From Solimicrobium sp040544425 (GTDB lineage Bacteria > Pseudomonadota > Gammaproteobacteria > Burkholderiales > Burkholderiaceae_D): a DNA stretch of 64,000 nucleotides. Location: assembly GCA_040544425.1 (NCBI GenBank), contig JBEONO010000002.1, forward strand, positions 1 to 64,000. The letters are read 5' to 3'. A model generated the notes under the pieces. It was not told the origin of the DNA and searched no databases. It saw only the letters and a program-made list of their open reading frames with translations. This document shows positions 16,221-25,651 of the stretch, one piece after another. How positions within the stretch are numbered: position 1 is the first letter of the stretch; each line of letters opens with the position of its first letter. The translations under genes and the position numbers were made by a program.

Positions 16221-19200
16221 TCAGTCACAATTGCTGATCAAGTCTGGCGCCGTTAAAAGTTCGTTAAGCGGCGCCGGCTCATGGAGCAAGAATCCCTGTG
16301 CAAAATCAACGCCGATTGAGCGCAGTCGATCAAGGATTTCCTGACTTTCGACAAATTCCGCCACTGTCTTGACACCCACGACCCTGGCAACATTCGTGAA
16401 ACAGCGAACCGCCTCCTCATCCAGTGGATCAGTCACCATATCGCGAACGAATTGTCCGTCAATTTTTAAGTAGTCGACCGATAATGATTTCAAATAGCCA
16501 AACGAAGACGTCCCTGCGCCAAAATCGTCCAGCGCGACTTTTACTCCTGCTGCCCGCAGATGGTCGATAAATATGGCGGCATCGGCCAGATTGGTGACAG
16601 CTGCGGTTTCGGTAATTTCGATGCAAAGCTTCTGACAGATTGCAGGACCGGCTTCGCGCAATTGTTCACCCGCCCAGCGATGGAATGAGCGGTCACCAAC
16701 AGATTGCCCCGACAGGTTGATACTCAGCGTTTCTATCGATTCGATGGAAGGACATTCTCTCATCCAGTCGATGGCGTGCCGCACGACCCAACGATCAATT
16801 CGGGACGCCAGGTGAAATCGTTCGGCGGCCGGAAAAAACGCGCCAGGAAGAATGTACGTGCCGTCCGTATCCACCATGCGCAGCAGGACTTCCGCATGCA
16901 CGCCTTTGTGTCCAACCGCAATTGGCATAATACGTTGTGCAAACAGCACGAACAGTTCCTCATCCAACGCCTTGCCAATCCGGTCCGTCCATTTCATTTC
17001 GCCATGACGGGTGCGCATGGCCAAATCCGAGTCAAACCATGCATGAACGCGATTTCGCCCTGCCTCTTTCGCGGCATAACAGGAGGTGTCGGCAGCCTGC
17101 ATAATCGGTTCAGTGGTAACCCAGCGGCTGTCTACCGGTACCAGACCGATACTCGCGCCGATCCTGAACCGCCGGCCATCGTGAATGAATCGAAAATCGT
17201 CCATTCGCTCGCAAATCTGACTGGCCACCCGCTGCGCCGGTTCTGCGGTGCAATGCTCCAGGATCACCGCAAATTCATCGCCGCCGAGGCGCGCCAGGGT
17301 GTCCCGGTCGCGTACCGACGAGGCCAGCAATTTCGACACCTGCTGCAACAGCTGATCGCCGATCGCGTGGCCACAGGAGTCATTCACGAGTTTGAACTGG
17401 TCAAGATCGATGTACAGCAAAAAATGTTCACTGCGATCATTGTGGGCATTTTGTAAAACTCTGTTTAACCGCGCCTCAAATTCCATGCGATTGACCAGTC
17501 CGGTCAATACATCATGACTGGCCCGAAAACTCATTTCGCTGGACAATCGACGCTGTTCAGTCACGTCATGAAAGACCAGAACAACACCCAATAATTCACC
17601 TTTTGCGCTGCGGATCGGCGCTGCGGAATCTTCGATACCAAATTCATTGCCGTCGCGGGAAATCAAAAGCGTATGGTTCGCCAATCCGACAATCTTTCCC
17701 TGGTCAAGGCATAGCAGCGCGGGATTTTCAGTGGCATGACGTGTTTCTTCATTGATGATATGAAAAACCTGACCGAGCGGTTTGCCCATTGCTTCAGGCA
17801 CTAACCATCCAGTCATCCGTTCTGCGACCGGGTTCAGCCAGGTAACATTGCCATGGTTGTCCGTGGTGATGACCGCATCACCAATCGAACGCAAGGTAAC
17901 TTCCAGCAACTCATGCTGCATCGCCAATTCGGAATTCAGACGTCTCGCTTCCGTCACATCCCAGTTCGCCCCAACCATGCGCAAAGGTCGCCCGTAGGCG
18001 TTTCGCGTCACTCTGCCGGTTGCACGAATGTTGCGCACGGTACCGTCATTCCAGACAATTCGAAATTCGGTGTCAAAAGGTTTTTCACCGGAGACGGCAG
18101 CTTTCAATGCTTCTTCCGCAAATTTGATGTCATCCGGATGAAGGTGCCTGATCCACAGTCCATAAGCCGCCACCTCCTGATTGGGTTCGAGACCATACAA
18201 TTTGTACATCCAGGCATCCCACAGCAGCGCATTCGTGGCCAGATCCAAATCCCAAATGCCAATCCCGCCTGAGTCAGTTGCCAGAGACGCACGCTCACTT
18301 TGCGTGATCAATGCCTGTCGCTGCACAATCCGTTCCGTTATATCTTCATGGCTGCCAAACATCCATTCTGGTTTGCCGTCGCTGGTCCACGTCATGACGC
18401 GGCAGTGACTGCGTACCCATACCCAATTCCCCCCGCGATGGCGCATCCATACTTCACATTCATAACGCACATTTTGGTCGGCAAAATGTCGCTCCAGTAA
18501 ATCTCCCGAGCGTTTCAAGTCATCAGGATGAACCAGATCGATCCAGGTCTGAATCGACAGCGGCGTAATATCTTCCAGAGTTTGTCCTACGATATTCGCC
18601 CATCGCTCATTGAACATCACGTCACCAGTCTGCACATTCCATTCCCAGGTGCCGATCTGCGTACTGTCAATAATATGCGCCAGTCGCTGCTGTTTTTCTC
18701 GCAACCTGGACTCGGCAATGCGCCTTTTGGTGACATCTTCGATCACCGACACGCTGCGCATCGGCTGCCCGTACAGGTCATACTCAAGAATAGCGGACAG
18801 CACCACATCCAGGACGGTGCCATCTTTCGTGACCATTTGATAATCAATATTGTCGCAACGGCCTGATTTGAAAAACTCCGGGAGCACCGATCGCTTCGCA
18901 TAATTCTGTGACTCCAGCGTCAAGAAACCCGTAGACAGTTTTCCAATTACCTCATCACGCGTATAGCCCATCTTCGACAGCCAGGTATCGGACACGGACA
19001 GCAGTCGCCCGTTTGCATCGATTGAATGCAGCATCACCGGTGTCAACTCAAAGGTCCGGCGCAACTGTTCTTCACTTGACTGCAATTGACGCGCAACGTG
19101 GCCCAATTGTCTGACTGCGCGACGGCCTTCCAGCGCAGCGGACGCCGCGGCGGCCAGGTCACGCAAGATGCTGCGTTCTGTGTCGTTCAGCTGCTTCGGT

Positions 19201-19604
19201 TTGCGGTCGATGACACAAAGCGTCCCGACACGGTTCCCGTCCCGTAATACAATCGGCGCACCGGCATAAAAGCGTATATCCGGATCTTCCGTCACCAGCG
19301 GATTATCGGAAAAACGCACATCGTCCAGGGTGTCAGGCACCTCAAAAATATCTTCGCCTAAAATTGCGTGTGCACAGAACGCGATATTGCGCGGCGTTTC
19401 TGACGCGCCTAATCCGACATTGGCCTTAAACCATTGCCGTTCGGCGTCCACCAGACTGATCAGGGAGACGGGTACGTCGCACATCGCGGAGGCGATTCGC
19501 ACCAGCGCATTGAACTCTTCTTCAGGCGCAGTATCGAGAACGTCGAGTGCTTCAAGCGCGGCGAGCCGATCTTTCTCGTTATCTGGAATGGGGGCTGATA
19601 TCAT
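16221..19604 (-). CDS. GAF-PAS-GGDEF-EAL cyclic-di-GMP enzyme, 1127 aa
   Basis: This large soluble protein starts with a GAF domain (about 20-165, L-D-T-A-P-E-E-E-F near the start), then four PAS/PAC repeats (about 190-680). G-G-D-E-F is intact near residue 774, preceded five residues earlier by R-D-R-D, a product-inhibition I-site (RxxD). The EAL domain follows with E-V-L in place of E-A-L near 902, and all other key residues present: N-L-S, E-I-T-E, D-D-F-G-A-G, K-I-D and the late Glu. Both cyclase and phosphodiesterase activity are plausible. No membrane segment was seen. It is likely to integrate cytoplasmic small-molecule or redox signals. The next gene (periplasmic binding protein) could be its partner, but that is speculative. 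Confidence 0.95.
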   Translation of the reverse strand: MISAPIPDNEKDRLAALEALDVLDTAPEEEFNALVRIASAMCDVPVSLISLVDAERQWFKANVGLGASETPRNIAFCAHAILGEDIFEVPDTLDDVRFSDNPLVTEDPDIRFYAGAPIVLRDGNRVGTLCVIDRKPKQLNDTERSILRDLAAAASAALEGRRAVRQLGHVARQLQSSEEQLRRTFELTPVMLHSIDANGRLLSVSDTWLSKMGYTRDEVIGKLSTGFLTLESQNYAKRSVLPEFFKSGRCDNIDYQMVTKDGTVLDVVLSAILEYDLYGQPMRSVSVIEDVTKRRIAESRLREKQQRLAHIIDSTQIGTWEWNVQTGDVMFNERWANIVGQTLEDITPLSIQTWIDLVHPDDLKRSGDLLERHFADQNVRYECEVWMRHRGGNWVWVRSHCRVMTWTSDGKPEWMFGSHEDITERIVQRQALITQSERASLATDSGGIGIWDLDLATNALLWDAWMYKLYGLEPNQEVAAYGLWIRHLHPDDIKFAEEALKAAVSGEKPFDTEFRIVWNDGTVRNIRATGRVTRNAYGRPLRMVGANWDVTEARRLNSELAMQHELLEVTLRSIGDAVITTDNHGNVTWLNPVAERMTGWLVPEAMGKPLGQVFHIINEETRHATENPALLCLDQGKIVGLANHTLLISRDGNEFGIEDSAAPIRSAKGELLGVVLVFHDVTEQRRLSSEMSFRASHDVLTGLVNRMEFEARLNRVLQNAHNDRSEHFLLYIDLDQFKLVNDSCGHAIGDQLLQQVSKLLASSVRDRDTLARLGGDEFAVILEHCTAEPAQRVASQICERMDDFRFIHDGRRFRIGASIGLVPVDSRWVTTEPIMQAADTSCYAAKEAGRNRVHAWFDSDLAMRTRHGEMKWTDRIGKALDEELFVLFAQRIMPIAVGHKGVHAEVLLRMVDTDGTYILPGAFFPAAERFHLASRIDRWVVRHAIDWMRECPSIESIETLSINLSGQSVGDRSFHRWAGEQLREAGPAICQKLCIEITETAAVTNLADAAIFIDHLRAAGVKVALDDFGAGTSSFGYLKSLSVDYLKIDGQFVRDMVTDPLDEEAVRCFTNVARVVGVKTVAEFVESQEILDRLRSIGVDFAQGFLLHEPAPLNELLTAPDLISNCD

Positions 19605-19920
19605 GGCGGCTACCTGTCTCTGCGTCTGCGCGGTATCAGCTCTCTATATTGAGAGCTTGGTGAAAAACATGGGGCAGGATTGAATTTTTTTCAAAACCAC
19701 GGCAGTCTGATCAATCGGGATCGACTTTGACGGCACCGCTACCCAATGTAAATATAGGACAAAAATTTGCAAAGCAACAGGTAAAGGGTGAAAGTCAAAT
19801 TTGACAACAACCTAAACTCGTGGATTCCCGCGCAGGCGGGAATCATGGGTCGCCTCGATGATATTGCGACTGAAGGTTTTAATGATTCCCAGGACTCAAG
19901 AACTGCCAATCATCTGATCG
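19605..19920. other. Intergenic region with a dRS3-like palindrome
   Basis: This 316-base gap lies between two minus-strand genes. Apart from the 20-bp palindrome at 19824-19843 I see no gene. It must hold the promoter of the GGDEF-EAL gene, but no clear boxes stand out. Confidence 0.4.
19824..19843. repeat. dRS3-like palindrome ATTCCC-N8-GGGAAT
   Basis: ATTCCC (19824-19829), eight bases GCGCAGGC, then GGGAAT (19838-19843). This is exactly the layout of the neisserial dRS3 repeat, and the same palindrome is common in betaproteobacterial intergenic DNA. In Neisseria such repeats are targets for filamentous-phage integration and genome rearrangement. Only one copy is in this window. Confidence 0.6.
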
Positions 19921-20970
19921 TCAGAACCGGCCTTGATCGACATCGATGATAAAGCGCAGCAATCCATCAAAATAGATTTTCTGGTCATCGTACATCGCCA
20001 TATGTGCCCCGTTTGGACAGTACAAATTACGGCCATGTTTGACTTTGCTTGCCATCATCTTCATATACTCCGGGTCCATTGTGTCGTAGCGTGCACCGAT
20101 CGTCAGAGTTGGCACAGTAATTTTTCCCAGGTCTGCCGTACGATCCCATTTATCCAATATCGCATTGTGTGCACCGAGTTCGCTTGGTCCCTGCATCGGT
20201 ACGTATACCTTTTTATTTAGATGCGCAAATGCCCGATTTACGGGATCTGGCCACTGGTCCGCAGGCATCCTCAAAATATGGTCGACATAGAAGTACTTCA
20301 TCAGCAGTTCTTCGTAACGTGGATCGTCGTATTTATTGTCCTTTTCCAGGCGCAAAATCTCGGTCAGAGCGGTCTGATCCATGCGCGGCATTAATACCGT
20401 TTCTGCGTAATGGTTATAGTCCGGAATGCTGGACACCATGTTTGAAATGATCAGTCCCTTCAGATTTTGCTGATACTTGAGCGCATATTCCAGCGCCAGA
20501 ATCCCGCCCCAGGAATGTCCCAGCAAATAAAAATTTTTACTGTTCAGACCCAATGCCTTGCGAACCTGCTCCACTTCCTCGACATAGCGCGGCAGGCTAT
20601 TGATCAATGACGGATCGTCTGGTTGATCGCTGTAAGCCGAACCGAGCTGATCATAATAGTAATACTCGATACTCGCGCCGGGGAAATAGCTGTCGAACGC
20701 CTCAAAATACTCATGGGTAGCGCCCGGTCCGCCATGCAGCAAAAGAACTTTCATCGTCGGGTTGTTACCCACACGTTTGGTCCAGACTCGAAAATCGCCT
20801 TTATCGGTATGTAACGTGATCATCCGCACCCCACCGGCGAGCACGTCAGTTCGGTTTGCGTTATCAAAATAGGCCGGAACCTTCCTGGCATCAGGCTTTG
20901 CATCGCCGGCAAATGCAGAGCAGGCAGAGACTAACGTTAATACAGTAAAAATGGTTTTAAACAATTTCAT
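19921..20970 (-). CDS. Secreted proline iminopeptidase-like serine peptidase (S33)
   Basis: This 349-residue protein starts at ATG 20970 (M-K-L-F-K-T) behind GGAG. A second ATG one codon upstream is equally possible. The signal peptide ends near A-F-A (residue 21). The alpha/beta-hydrolase motifs are H-G-G-P-G-A (oxyanion region), G-H-S-W-G-G (Ser nucleophile), D-x-M-D-P (candidate Asp) and G-A-H-M (His). H-G-G-P-G plus G-H-S-W-G-G is diagnostic of proline iminopeptidases, which release N-terminal Pro from peptides. Export to the periplasm is less usual for this family. It lies 161 bases after the S41 peptidase gene on the same strand, so the two may work together in peptide degradation. Confidence 0.88.
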   Translation of the reverse strand: MKLFKTIFTVLTLVSACSAFAGDAKPDARKVPAYFDNANRTDVLAGGVRMITLHTDKGDFRVWTKRVGNNPTMKVLLLHGGPGATHEYFEAFDSYFPGASIEYYYYDQLGSAYSDQPDDPSLINSLPRYVEEVEQVRKALGLNSKNFYLLGHSWGGILALEYALKYQQNLKGLIISNMVSSIPDYNHYAETVLMPRMDQTALTEILRLEKDNKYDDPRYEELLMKYFYVDHILRMPADQWPDPVNRAFAHLNKKVYVPMQGPSELGAHNAILDKWDRTADLGKITVPTLTIGARYDTMDPEYMKMMASKVKHGRNLYCPNGAHMAMYDDQKIYFDGLLRFIIDVDQGRF

Positions 20971-21131
20971 CATTTCTCCATGGTGATTTAAATTAACTGC
21001 GGCGAACAAAATTCCTGGCAAGGTTAGTGGCGAAAGTTTTTCGTCATTGAAGATTGTCTGATTAAAAGTAGTCAGGGTGATTCCTGACAATCTGCAACGC
21101 GCCAAAACTGGTCCAATGAAATTGGAATGTC

Positions 21132-22583
21132 CTATTGAGAATGGATCAACATTTTTCTTGCCGATTCTAATACCGGGTCGTATCCCGAGGCTACCTGACC
21201 AAAATCCGGCGTAATCTCGACGTCGGGAAACAGGGGCGAATCCGGCATACTGACTTTAGGTCGGGAAGCCACCAACGGGATATCGACCGTTATTCCTGTT
21301 CCGGGCAGTTTAAGAAAAAAGAATTTATCGCCATTTAAGCCACGCAAATTCCCTCCCGTTGCCTGACCGACCAAAGTCGCCACCTTGCCGTCCTTGACTT
21401 TTTTGGCAAATAAAAACGTGGCTGAGCTGTTCGAAGGTCCGATAAGAATAATGACTTTACCTTCAAACAAGGTTTGATTCGGGAGTACTTCAGCGAACTG
21501 GGCATCGTTATCTTTGATCTGATAATACCTGCCGACCTTGGCTTGAAGCACAGCTGTCAGATCATAAAAGCTCTGGTCCCAAGTGCTGAGGTAAGGACGG
21601 AGCTGATGGGGAACCACGTCATAAACCACAGTCTTTACAGGTAGTTGATAAGTCAACGGCTGCTTGATCAGGTAAGCAAGAACTTCATCACCGATTTTCT
21701 CGTCCCCGCCCTCATTACGCCGCAAATCAAGAATCAAATTCCGAACCTGCCGCTGTTCAATCGAATGAAAGGCATTCTTGAGCCAAACCTTGTAGTCAAA
21801 GGGTTGATTCCAGAATGCCCAGGTTGGCATCGTCATGATGGCAATATTATTTTCAAAGGACACCGACCAGTCTTTTGAAGAGATGGCAGCATCGAGTTTA
21901 TCTCGATCAACGGCCTTGATCAGTTTAACGCGAATCTTTCGTCCAGCTCGATCTGCCGGCGCTTTAACAAGCAAGTTGCGGTAGCCATCGGGACTCGGAG
22001 ACAGGATTGAGTAGTACAACTCATAGGCACCATCGCCGTCCGATCCTATTTGTTGGAAACGCTTTCCATTAGAGGCACCATCAGATCTGAGAAAAGGCCA
22101 TATTTTTTGAATGACTGCGCTGACCGGATCGTTATCAATGGAAAGAATTTCGTCGCCTGCACTAATCCCTGAATTTGGCACTGCAGCGGTTACCAGAAAC
22201 CGATGATCAACCAAGGTAAATTTCAGCGGCAGGCGGTCCGATTTTCCATACAGGGAATCCTTGATCTGGTCAGGTTGATTTAGCGGATTAATCCATGTAT
22301 GACCGCATTGGATTGTTGCAAGAAAGCGGGCAACATCAAGATAAACGGACGCCAATGCATGATCGGTTTTGAGCTGCTTCTGAAAAATTGAAAAATTTTT
22401 TTCAAATTCGGCTGGGGTCAAATAATTGTAAATGCCGGGATGCAGGTCAACCAATACGTCATGAAGAACATCAGCATCATGATCAAGAATGTCCTGCGAA
22501 TATTGCTGGACAACCGGGTCCGCTGGCGACGCTGCCGGGCAGACCCCTATCACAAGCAAAAAGAAAACAAGTTTCAATGTCAT
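21132..22583 (-). CDS. Secreted S41-family (tail-specific-type) serine peptidase
   Basis: This 483-residue protein starts at ATG 22583, chosen because AAGGA lies at proper distance and the signal peptide (M-T-L-K-L-V-F-F-L-L-V-I-G) begins there. Residues 130-210 look like a PDZ-like module (A-G-D-E-I-L-S-I-D). The S41 catalytic domain has L-I-L-D-L-R-R-N-E-G-G near residue 275 and G-P-S-N-S-S-A-T-F-L-F near 385 with the presumed Ser nucleophile, followed by G-Q-A-T-G-G-N. The usual Lys of the Ser/Lys dyad is plausibly in F-A-K-K-V. It is periplasmic and may share a transcript with the iminopeptidase downstream. Confidence 0.85.
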   Translation of the reverse strand: MTLKLVFFLLVIGVCPAASPADPVVQQYSQDILDHDADVLHDVLVDLHPGIYNYLTPAEFEKNFSIFQKQLKTDHALASVYLDVARFLATIQCGHTWINPLNQPDQIKDSLYGKSDRLPLKFTLVDHRFLVTAAVPNSGISAGDEILSIDNDPVSAVIQKIWPFLRSDGASNGKRFQQIGSDGDGAYELYYSILSPSPDGYRNLLVKAPADRAGRKIRVKLIKAVDRDKLDAAISSKDWSVSFENNIAIMTMPTWAFWNQPFDYKVWLKNAFHSIEQRQVRNLILDLRRNEGGDEKIGDEVLAYLIKQPLTYQLPVKTVVYDVVPHQLRPYLSTWDQSFYDLTAVLQAKVGRYYQIKDNDAQFAEVLPNQTLFEGKVIILIGPSNSSATFLFAKKVKDGKVATLVGQATGGNLRGLNGDKFFFLKLPGTGITVDIPLVASRPKVSMPDSPLFPDVEITPDFGQVASGYDPVLESARKMLIHSQ

Positions 22584-22756
22584 CGGCGAGTCCTTCATAT
22601 TGATTGGCGAAACAAAAACAATTGACATGGCTAAGCCGGATCAGGATTACAGCGAAAATCAGATGCATTGACGGCCGTTCTTCAAGCTGATCCAGTAGCT
22701 TCCCAACGCCTGTTCGTCAGTATGCCGTCATGGGCAGCAGGTAATTCGCCATCAGG

Positions 22757-22954
22757 CTATTCGTCATAAAAATTCATCACCCGTAACAGGCAAGCGATGA
22801 CAAGATCTCCTGTCCCAATGAATGCAAAAATCTGCATCATTAAGCGTCCACCCGACCAGATTCTAAAATAGTCCAATGAAAACCCAACCAACCCCATTTT
22901 TAATGCAATGAGAAATATTGCAACCAACCGGCTTTCAACGTCCGCTTTTTTCAT
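22757..22954 (-). CDS. Small membrane protein, 65 aa
   Basis: The 65-residue product from ATG 22954 has two hydrophobic stretches (about 9-30 and 40-58), so it is predicted to cross the membrane twice. No family is recognised and the ribosome-binding site is weak. It lies between the S41 peptidase and the paralogous membrane-anchored proteins, all on the minus strand. Confidence 0.5.
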   Translation of the reverse strand: MKKADVESRLVAIFLIALKMGLVGFSLDYFRIWSGGRLMMQIFAFIGTGDLVIACLLRVMNFYDE

Positions 22955-23090
22955 AAACTGTTTGAATTATTTTAGTAACTCTTGTTCCTGTGCAGGCGTC
23001 TGAATGAGGCCGCCGAATGATCTGGATTTGCGACAGTTCGCCATCTGCCTAGACCGTGCCGTGCCCTGCCCTTGCCAACATTCAGTAACC

Positions 23091-23843
23091 TTACTTCGGT
23101 TCATCCGTTGTGAATTTTTCACGTACCTGCTTCGACAGCTCAACTTCGTCAGTAATACCCTCTTGCGTGAGCTGAATCAGTCGGTTCATTAACTTGAAAC
23201 GCCACATCATCGTATCAACCTGCACCATCATGTTGGCAATAATTACCCGGTACCGCAGCAGCTCAGGTTTGGAGAGGCTGCCGACATCGGCATAACGAGG
23301 CGGTGAACTATACTCAATTATCGGCTCTGCCTGAGGGTCATATTGAAGCCGGAAGGCCTGAATCGCATCTTCTCCGGCGCGGTAGGTCGTGAAGATATCG
23401 ATCAGTACATCATGTTGTCGCGCAATTCTGTTGAAAACTCCCAATTTTTTGTTGTTGATATAGGAGAGAGTGCCGTTTTGCTTTGCCACGTAGTAGGCGC
23501 TGAACTGAGGTATGTTGAAATCCCACAGATTGCGCGGGTCGTCCCGGGACGGCATTGTGAACGGTTGATCCTGCAGTTTTGCATTGATTGCCGTTTGCAG
23601 GTCAGCCAGATACGCCCGGTATGCGCTTTGCAATACCAAATCTCTTTTTAGCATAGTGCGGTCACTGATGAACTCTTCACGCATCTGATCTTCGAATTCA
23701 TTGGCCAGATGACGATGATGCAGGCTTTCGACAGTTTGCTCCAGGCCGACGGCGATCAATAATCCCACCACAATTGTCGCAAGATGAATAAAAAAATCTT
23801 TCCAGGTGTGGGTCGGATGATGGGGGGGATGAACGTCTAACAT
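23091..23843 (-). CDS. Membrane-anchored hypothetical protein, paralogue A
   Basis: This is a 250-residue protein with a His/Pro-rich N-terminus (M-L-D-V-H-P-P-H-H-P), one transmembrane helix (about 18-36) and a long, mostly helical C-terminal domain. The AAGGA ribosome-binding site before ATG 23843 is good. The N-terminal block H-x-W-K-D-F-F-I-H-L-A-T-I-V-V-G-L-L-I-A-V-G-L-E-Q-x-V-E matches, residue by residue, that of the gene upstream (23949-24668), so the two are tandem paralogues. Similar proteins of unknown function occur in Xanthomonadales, Caulobacterales and Burkholderiales. The start of this gene lies about 105 bases after the stop of its paralogue. Confidence 0.8.
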   Translation of the reverse strand: MLDVHPPHHPTHTWKDFFIHLATIVVGLLIAVGLEQTVESLHHRHLANEFEDQMREEFISDRTMLKRDLVLQSAYRAYLADLQTAINAKLQDQPFTMPSRDDPRNLWDFNIPQFSAYYVAKQNGTLSYINNKKLGVFNRIARQHDVLIDIFTTYRAGEDAIQAFRLQYDPQAEPIIEYSSPPRYADVGSLSKPELLRYRVIIANMMVQVDTMMWRFKLMNRLIQLTQEGITDEVELSKQVREKFTTDEPK

Positions 23844-23948
23844 GCGCGGTTCCTTAATTCGGTGTTTGTTTGTCTTGCCTGCGATTTAAATGTTGGCTTC
23901 TCTGAACCAGTCCCTGACATCCGTTACGTGGCGAATGGCTCCGGGAGT

Positions 23949-24668
23949 TTAGTGCTGGGCTGCGGTCTGAATCGCCTGAAGTTGGGCTTCGCAATTCTTG
24001 GCCTGGGCAGCATTCGTGGCGATATAGCCTGGATTGGACGGTGAGATCGCCAAATTTTCGTTTGCATAGGCCAGCATCGCTCCAGCAATATCAAGGCGCC
24101 CGTTTTCGTCGGAACGCAGTCTGAAGATCGCAGCCAATTGCCGGTCCAATGTATCAGGGGTTCTTGGAAGTCCAAGCCTGGCCGTCATTGCTGTCGCCAA
24201 CTCGTCATACAGTTTCACCTGAAATGCCATCTGCAGGGGAATCCACGTGAATTCTCTTGAGTAAGCGACCATCCTGCCTTCTGGCAGATGTTCCCCGACC
24301 TGACTTCCGAGCGCTGCCTTAAAGGTGTCGGACGACCAGGGCGCAGGTGAGAACGGACCGTCATCGGTGCCGAGCAACGCATCGAGTCTGCTGATTGTCT
24401 GCGTGTCATTGGCAATGACAGAGGTCTGGAAGGTATCCAGGAATTGCTTCGCGCACTGGGCATTTTGTTTGACCTCCAATGCCCACCGCAGATTGTTACC
24501 CAATTCGGCTTTGATTGAGGCTTCCGCTGCCTCGACCTTGTGGTGCCAGTGTATGGCTTCGATCGCCTGCTCGCCCCCCAAAGCGATCGCAATGCCCGTG
24601 ACGATCACGCAGATTTCGGAGAGGAACTCGCGCCAGCTGTGTACCGGCTTTGGCTTGTGAATGTCCAT
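23949..24668 (-). CDS. Membrane-anchored hypothetical protein, paralogue B
   Basis: This is a 239-residue paralogue of the 23091 protein. The N-terminal block H-S-W-R-E-F-L-S-E-I-C-V-I-V-T-G-I-A-I-A-L-G-G-E-Q-A-I-E, with one transmembrane helix at about residues 16-35, aligns without gaps to paralogue A. The C-terminal domain has the same length and helical character but little obvious identity. An AGGGAAAAA ribosome-binding site supports ATG 24668. Function unknown. The conserved part is the membrane segment and flanking residues, so that region may mediate membrane pairing of the two proteins (inference). Confidence 0.8.
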   Translation of the reverse strand: MDIHKPKPVHSWREFLSEICVIVTGIAIALGGEQAIEAIHWHHKVEAAEASIKAELGNNLRWALEVKQNAQCAKQFLDTFQTSVIANDTQTISRLDALLGTDDGPFSPAPWSSDTFKAALGSQVGEHLPEGRMVAYSREFTWIPLQMAFQVKLYDELATAMTARLGLPRTPDTLDRQLAAIFRLRSDENGRLDIAGAMLAYANENLAISPSNPGYIATNAAQAKNCEAQLQAIQTAAQH

Positions 24669-24737
24669 TTTTTCCCTGTTTGGTTATTTTTTTCGACAAT
24701 GATTTTTAAATCATGAACTCGGTTTGTTGCAGGTAAC

Positions 24738-25003
24738 TCAGTCACCAATTCTACGAAAAAACCGGTAATGCTGGCACCAGATATTAATGAGAGTGGCGAA
24801 GCACGCGCCACATCCCTTCATCCCATCCATCGATTCGCTGCATGTTTTTGGCACTCCAATGACCCCACCAGAAGAGTCAGTGCGACAGCGAATACGGCAT
24901 CCGGGAATCCCTCCAACCCTGAAATTTCGTGTCCTCGCCAACGAAATCCGGCCTCTCCTTTGAGGCGGTCACGCAAAAGTTGATGCATCATCCCTGCCCC
25001 CAT
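24738..25003 (-). pseudogene. TMEM175-family potassium channel gene, frameshifted and truncated
   Basis: From ATG 25003 one frame reads F-R-W-R-G-H-E-I-S-G-L-E-G-F-P-D-A-V-F-A-V-A-L-T-L-L-V-G-S-L-E, the first-helix signature of bacterial TMEM175 channels (DUF1211), which conduct K+. It then runs out of register. The next frame continues V-P-K-T-C then F-A-T-L-I-N-I-W-C-Q-H-Y-R-F-F-R-R, the second helix of the same family. A single base lost near 24852-24857 (GAGGTGCC expected, GAGTGCC seen) explains the break. The reading ends at 24738, well short of a full channel. It is a decayed gene. Confidence 0.75.
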
Positions 25004-25084
25004 GATTTGAAATTACAGAAAATGAATGCATGACAAATTAACGCAATGATCTTGCAACTGCTGGCAAGCACACCAACCCAGCAC

Positions 25085-25651
25085 CTAATTACAGGCGTTG
25101 GCAACACGTTGTTGCGCAGCTTCGAGGCGAGCCTGCCGATCCGCATCTGCAACGTATTGTTTATCGCCGTTATTATCGTAGTGATAGATCGGTCTGCTTT
25201 CCTTGTTGACACCTAGTTGCTGACGCGCCTGATTGCACTCGTTTGCTTTATTAGCCGAATTTGCCTGTTCGAGCGCTGCATTGGATTGCTTGACCAGCTG
25301 TGCCTGCCGAAAATCTGCTTCCCTGGCCGGTAATTTTTGATTCGCTGTCGCAGCCTGTCGTTCAGGCGGCGGCGAATATTGCGGCGCTGCCGGCCGGATC
25401 TCGACTACCGGCCGCGGTTTGCTGGCATCCCAGTTTGTGCCACCCACGCCATTATTCTTTTGCTGCGGCGTCAGTTCGGCCTTTTGTCCGACGGTCGGCA
25501 GCACTCTCGGCGGCAGCCTGGTTTCGGAAGGACAAGGCGTGCCCTGAAACATAACGGCACCGTCGGTACTCTTGCATTTGTAAACCTGCGCTGACGCGAA
25601 ATGGGGAAGACTGAAGAGAATTAAGGTGACGCACAGCGTATTTGTTTTCAT
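25085..25651 (-). CDS. Secreted DUF4124-domain protein
   Basis: This is a 188-residue protein. The signal peptide is residues 1-21 (cleavage near A-S-A-Q), followed at once by the DUF4124 motif V-Y-K-C-K-S-T-D-G-A-V-M-F-Q-G-T-P-C, whose two Cys probably form a disulfide. A Pro-rich linker (about 75-100) and an Ala/Gln-rich helical C-terminus follow; two further Cys in the last 60 residues may pair. DUF4124 proteins are common periplasmic or envelope proteins of unknown function in beta- and gammaproteobacteria. It stands alone, divergent from the DUF885 peptidase gene. Confidence 0.85.
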   Translation of the reverse strand: MKTNTLCVTLILFSLPHFASAQVYKCKSTDGAVMFQGTPCPSETRLPPRVLPTVGQKAELTPQQKNNGVGGTNWDASKPRPVVEIRPAAPQYSPPPERQAATANQKLPAREADFRQAQLVKQSNAALEQANSANKANECNQARQQLGVNKESRPIYHYDNNGDKQYVADADRQARLEAAQQRVANACN

